6,628 nt of DNA from the NCBI GenBank assembly GCA_021802375.1, contig JAKAAL010000233.1, forward strand, positions 1 to 6,628, written 5' to 3'. The translations under genes and the position numbers were made by a program. The DNA comes from Bacillota bacterium (lineage in GTDB: Bacteria > Bacillota_E > Sulfobacillia > Sulfobacillales > Sulfobacillaceae). A model generated the notes under the pieces. It was given only the letters and a program-made list of their open reading frames with translations. It did not search any database and had not been told where the DNA came from. Positions 4,592 through 6,628 of this stretch are shown piece by piece (within the stretch, counting starts at the first letter, position 1; the number at the start of each line of letters is the position of its first letter).

Positions 4592-6319
4592 TTAAACCTT
4601 GACACGTCCCCGGTACACAATGCCACGGACCGGGTCCACGGTCACATAGTGACCCTCTGGTAAAGCTTCTCCGATTCCCTGTAGACCCACCACAGCAGGA
4701 ATATGACGAGTCGTCGCGAAGACCGCCAGGTCAGAACTTAGTCCCAGATCTGTTGACACAATGGCGATCGCGTTATCCAGCATCGCGACCCATTCGGGTC
4801 GGTACCCCTCAACCACCGCCACGAAGTGCCGAGGAGGCACTCCGACCAAGGGTAGATACACGATCGGCCCCGTCACGGCGGCAAGGTCTGCACCCACGCC
4901 TTGTCCGTGTAAGATGGGTTCCGCAATGGTCTCGACGCGAAGCAGATTGGTAGTGCCCGGCGTGCCGTAAGGCGTTCCGGCCGTGACCACCACTAAGTCC
5001 CCTTGGTCTAACAATCCATTTTGGATAGTGGTCGCAATGGCCTCTTTCACCATATCATCCGACTCCTCAATCCGTTCCATGCGGATTCCCAAGACACCCC
5101 AAAATACGGTCAATTGCCGTAGGCTTTTGATGTGTGAAGAAAGCGCGAGGATGGGAGTCTTCGGCCGTGAGCGCGAGACCATTCGCGCAGTGTATCCCGA
5201 CTCAGTCGGCGTCAGAATTGCCCGAGCACGGAGTTCCTCTGCAATCTCGGCCGCCGCGTGGCTCACAACATCGGCAACGCGCTCTCGCTGAAATTCTCGT
5301 CGACGTCGAAAGGTGGATGATTGTTCTGCCCGTTCCGCGATCCTTGCCATCATGGCCACGGTAGCCACTGGATAGTTTCCGATGGCCGTTTCGGCGGATA
5401 ACATGACCGCATCACTGCCGTCCCATATGGCGTTCGCCACATCCGTCACCTCTGCTCGCGTCGGCCGATCGTGTTCGACCATTGACTCCAGCATTTGAGT
5501 GGCCGTAATCACCGGTTTCCCTGAGGCGTTGGCTGCTTCTATAATAGTTTTTTGAAGCTCAGGGACTTCTTCCTCGGGGAGTTCCACACCGAGGTCGCCT
5601 CGGGCCACCATAACTCCGTCCGATACCCTAAGAATTTCCTCGAGATTATCCATCCCCATGCGGTTTTCTATTTTGGCTATCAGAAACGTCTCTAAATCGT
5701 GCTGTTCTAGAAAGCGACGGACCCAAAAAACATCGTCGATCGTTCTCACGAATGAGAGCGCCACAAAGTCTATAGCTTCTTCTTGGATACCGCGAATGAG
5801 ACATTCTTCATCGAAGTCGGTTAGAGGATCCAAGGGCCAACCAGATTCGGGCCGGGAGAGTTTTTTGTGGGACTGTACGGTGCCCCCGTTCCGGGCGATC
5901 AACGTCATACGATCAGCCTCGACCGATTCGACCTCGACAACGATCCGTCCATCGTCGATCCAAAGCGATTCTCCCGGCTTTACGGTCTCGAATAAACCAC
6001 CCCAACTGACCGTCAAATTTGGTAGGCTATCCGGGCCCTGTTGACCAATCTCGATACGGTCGCCAGGTGTAAGATGGAGGGGACTTTTCAGGGAACCCAA
6101 ACGCACCTCCGGCCCACGGGTATCTAACATAATTCCTATTTCTACGCCCACTTCTGTAGCCGCTTGACGAGCCATTCGAATCCTTTTTTGATGCACGGGC
6201 CACGGCCCGTGAGATAGGTTTAGCCGCACAACATCCACGCCGGCACGGATCATCTCGGACAAAGATTTTACGCTATCAGTAGCCGGGCCAAGGGTCGCAA
6301 CTATTTTCGTTCGCCGCAT
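4592..6319 (-). CDS. pyk: Pyruvate kinase with extra C-terminal phosphohistidine-like domain
   Basis: The enzyme converts phosphoenolpyruvate and ADP to pyruvate and ATP, the last step of glycolysis, in the cytoplasm. It has 575 residues and starts in family style (MRRTKIVATLGPATD). Visible sites are Arg32, Asn34 and Ser36 in VRLNLSHG, Asp66 in MLDTRGPEVR, catalytic Lys216 and metal-binding Glu218 in AKIEN, Asp242 in VMVARGDLGVELP, and Thr274 in ITATQMLESM. Residues about 75-165 form the lid (B) domain; its end, SHKKLSRPESGWPLDPL, departs from the usual KGVNLPG pattern. Residues about 345-465 are the regulatory C domain. Residues about 475-575 are the extra PEP-utilising-type domain found in Bacillus enzymes, but the His position is Asp530 (LGLSSDLAV). 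The start ATG overlaps the previous gene's stop by one base (TAATG), with GAGG only 2 nt before it, so translation is probably coupled. The dat gene follows closely. Confidence 0.97.
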   Translation of the reverse strand: MRRTKIVATLGPATDSVKSLSEMIRAGVDVVRLNLSHGPWPVHQKRIRMARQAATEVGVEIGIMLDTRGPEVRLGSLKSPLHLTPGDRIEIGQQGPDSLPNLTVSWGGLFETVKPGESLWIDDGRIVVEVESVEADRMTLIARNGGTVQSHKKLSRPESGWPLDPLTDFDEECLIRGIQEEAIDFVALSFVRTIDDVFWVRRFLEQHDLETFLIAKIENRMGMDNLEEILRVSDGVMVARGDLGVELPEEEVPELQKTIIEAANASGKPVITATQMLESMVEHDRPTRAEVTDVANAIWDGSDAVMLSAETAIGNYPVATVAMMARIAERAEQSSTFRRRREFQRERVADVVSHAAAEIAEELRARAILTPTESGYTARMVSRSRPKTPILALSSHIKSLRQLTVFWGVLGIRMERIEESDDMVKEAIATTIQNGLLDQGDLVVVTAGTPYGTPGTTNLLRVETIAEPILHGQGVGADLAAVTGPIVYLPLVGVPPRHFVAVVEGYRPEWVAMLDNAIAIVSTDLGLSSDLAVFATTRHIPAVVGLQGIGEALPEGHYVTVDPVRGIVYRGRVKV

Positions 6320-6534
6320 TACCTCAGTCGCCCTAGGTTTTCCGTAATGATTTCATGCGCCTCTTCGGCTTCGCCCTCCGGGACCTGGATCTCGATGCTG
6401 CCGCGACCTCCCTCATCAACATCGACCCGTTTGAGGTTCACCAGCATCCCTTCCGCTTCCAAGATGCCCTTTAAACGATCTGCCATCGCAACGGTCGGCG
6501 CGATATAAACCACCGCATTATCGAGTACCCTCAT
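6319..6534 (-). CDS. Small DUF2007-like protein of unknown function upstream of pyk
   Basis: A 71-residue acidic soluble protein with no signal peptide or membrane segment. It looks like a small alpha/beta fold: strand VVYIAP (8-13), helix about 15-28 (MADRLKGILEAEG), strand VNLKRVDV (32-39), a Gly-rich turn, strand SIEIQVPE (46-53), helix about 54-68 (EAEEAHEIITENL). The pattern helix-LEAEG-strand, then V-P-E followed by an EEAxEI helix, resembles DUF2007 (putative signal-transducing proteins). It also resembles short clostridial proteins near acc/pfk/pyk genes that are sometimes misnamed glutamate decarboxylase; both links are from memory. The ATG at 6534 has no clear ribosome binding site and no upstream in-frame start before a stop. 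The TAA overlaps the pyk ATG by one base, which argues that the gene is real. No function is assigned. Confidence 0.7.
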   Translation of the reverse strand: MRVLDNAVVYIAPTVAMADRLKGILEAEGMLVNLKRVDVDEGGRGSIEIQVPEGEAEEAHEIITENLGRLR

Positions 6535-6626
6535 GGCAGCATTTTTGGTGATGAATGGCGGGACCGAGCATGTTGGTGGGCCGAGGTTACCGTGGGTTCC
6601 TGCGGTGCGCTACGCACTGCTGGTAT
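6531..6626 (-). CDS. Possible 3' end of an upstream gene (partial, weak)
   Basis: One minus-strand frame is open from the window edge for 31 codons to a TGA that overlaps the next start as ATGA. This is the pattern of translationally coupled genes and would explain why the 71-residue gene lacks its own ribosome binding site. The predicted tail, ending SSPKMLP, is polar and basic and shows no motif I recognise. An open frame of this length arises by chance fairly often, so the call is tentative. Confidence 0.25.
   Translation of the reverse strand: MPAVRSAPQEPTVTSAHQHARSRHSSPKMLP
6602..6620. repeat. GC-rich inverted repeat near the right edge
   Basis: GCGGTGCG, CTA, CGCACTGC forms an 8-bp stem with a 3-nt loop on the plus strand, with one G-U pair. 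On the minus strand the same position is an A-C mismatch. No T run follows on either side within the window, so it is not called a terminator. It could be a leader element or a chance repeat within a coding sequence. Confidence 0.3.
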
Positions 6627-6628
6627 TA

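Noticed and set aside
5658..6044. Plus-strand 128-codon frame opposite pyk
   Set aside because: It is antisense to well-conserved pyruvate kinase sequence, Ser/Arg-rich, and without domain features.
6535..6628. T-box or other riboswitch leader at the right edge
   Set aside because: Sequences such as GGTTACC and GGGTTCC looked suggestive, but the conserved T-box core (GGNACCGCG type) is not there and only 94 bases are visible.

Overview
The window is an ordinary housekeeping stretch of a Gram-positive (Firmicutes) genome. The best fit by gene content and style is a menaquinone-using, acidophile-type bacterium such as Sulfobacillus or a relative; that genus guess is inference. Two things point to Firmicutes: the Bacillus-type qcrA-qcrB-qcrC arrangement (Rieske protein, short b6-type cytochrome b, subunit IV fused to cytochrome c) and the pyruvate kinase with an extra C-terminal phosphohistidine-like domain. 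Strong GGAGG-type ribosome binding sites and GTG starts are common. Every supported gene lies on the minus strand, so transcription runs from the right edge to the left edge.

Right half, in transcription order: a possible gene end at the right edge (weak), a 71-residue DUF2007-like protein (6534-6319), pyruvate kinase (6319-4592), a D-amino-acid aminotransferase (4552-3698), the wobble-base methyltransferase TrmL (3675-3211), and a CaCA-type cation exchanger (3154-2177). Spacings are very short: a 1-nt stop/start overlap, a short gap, 22 nt and about 55 nt. This looks like one co-transcribed unit. Pyruvate kinase makes pyruvate, and the aminotransferase interconverts D-alanine and 2-oxo acids including pyruvate, so these two are metabolically linked. 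TrmL and the exchanger are probably passengers.

Left half: after a roughly 150-bp AT-rich gap with a near-consensus sigma-A promoter (TTGACT, 17 bp, TATAGT) come qcrA (2024-1437), qcrB (1394-723) and qcrC (704 to beyond the left edge). Together they encode the menaquinol:cytochrome c oxidoreductase of the respiratory chain. The Rieske cluster ligands, four b-heme histidines, the cysteine for a covalently bound heme, a PDWY Qo motif and a CxxCH heme c site are all visible.

I found no mobile element, CRISPR array, tRNA, rRNA or defence system, and no convincing new multi-gene system. The observations most worth a second look are small: two genes whose Shine-Dalgarno sequence sits in the loop of a 6-bp hairpin, a 14-bp perfect palindrome over the qcr promoter -10, mixed potassium-site residues and a His-to-Asp change in pyruvate kinase, and an asymmetric loss of motif residues in the exchanger. 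No gene-free stretch exceeds 300 bases.
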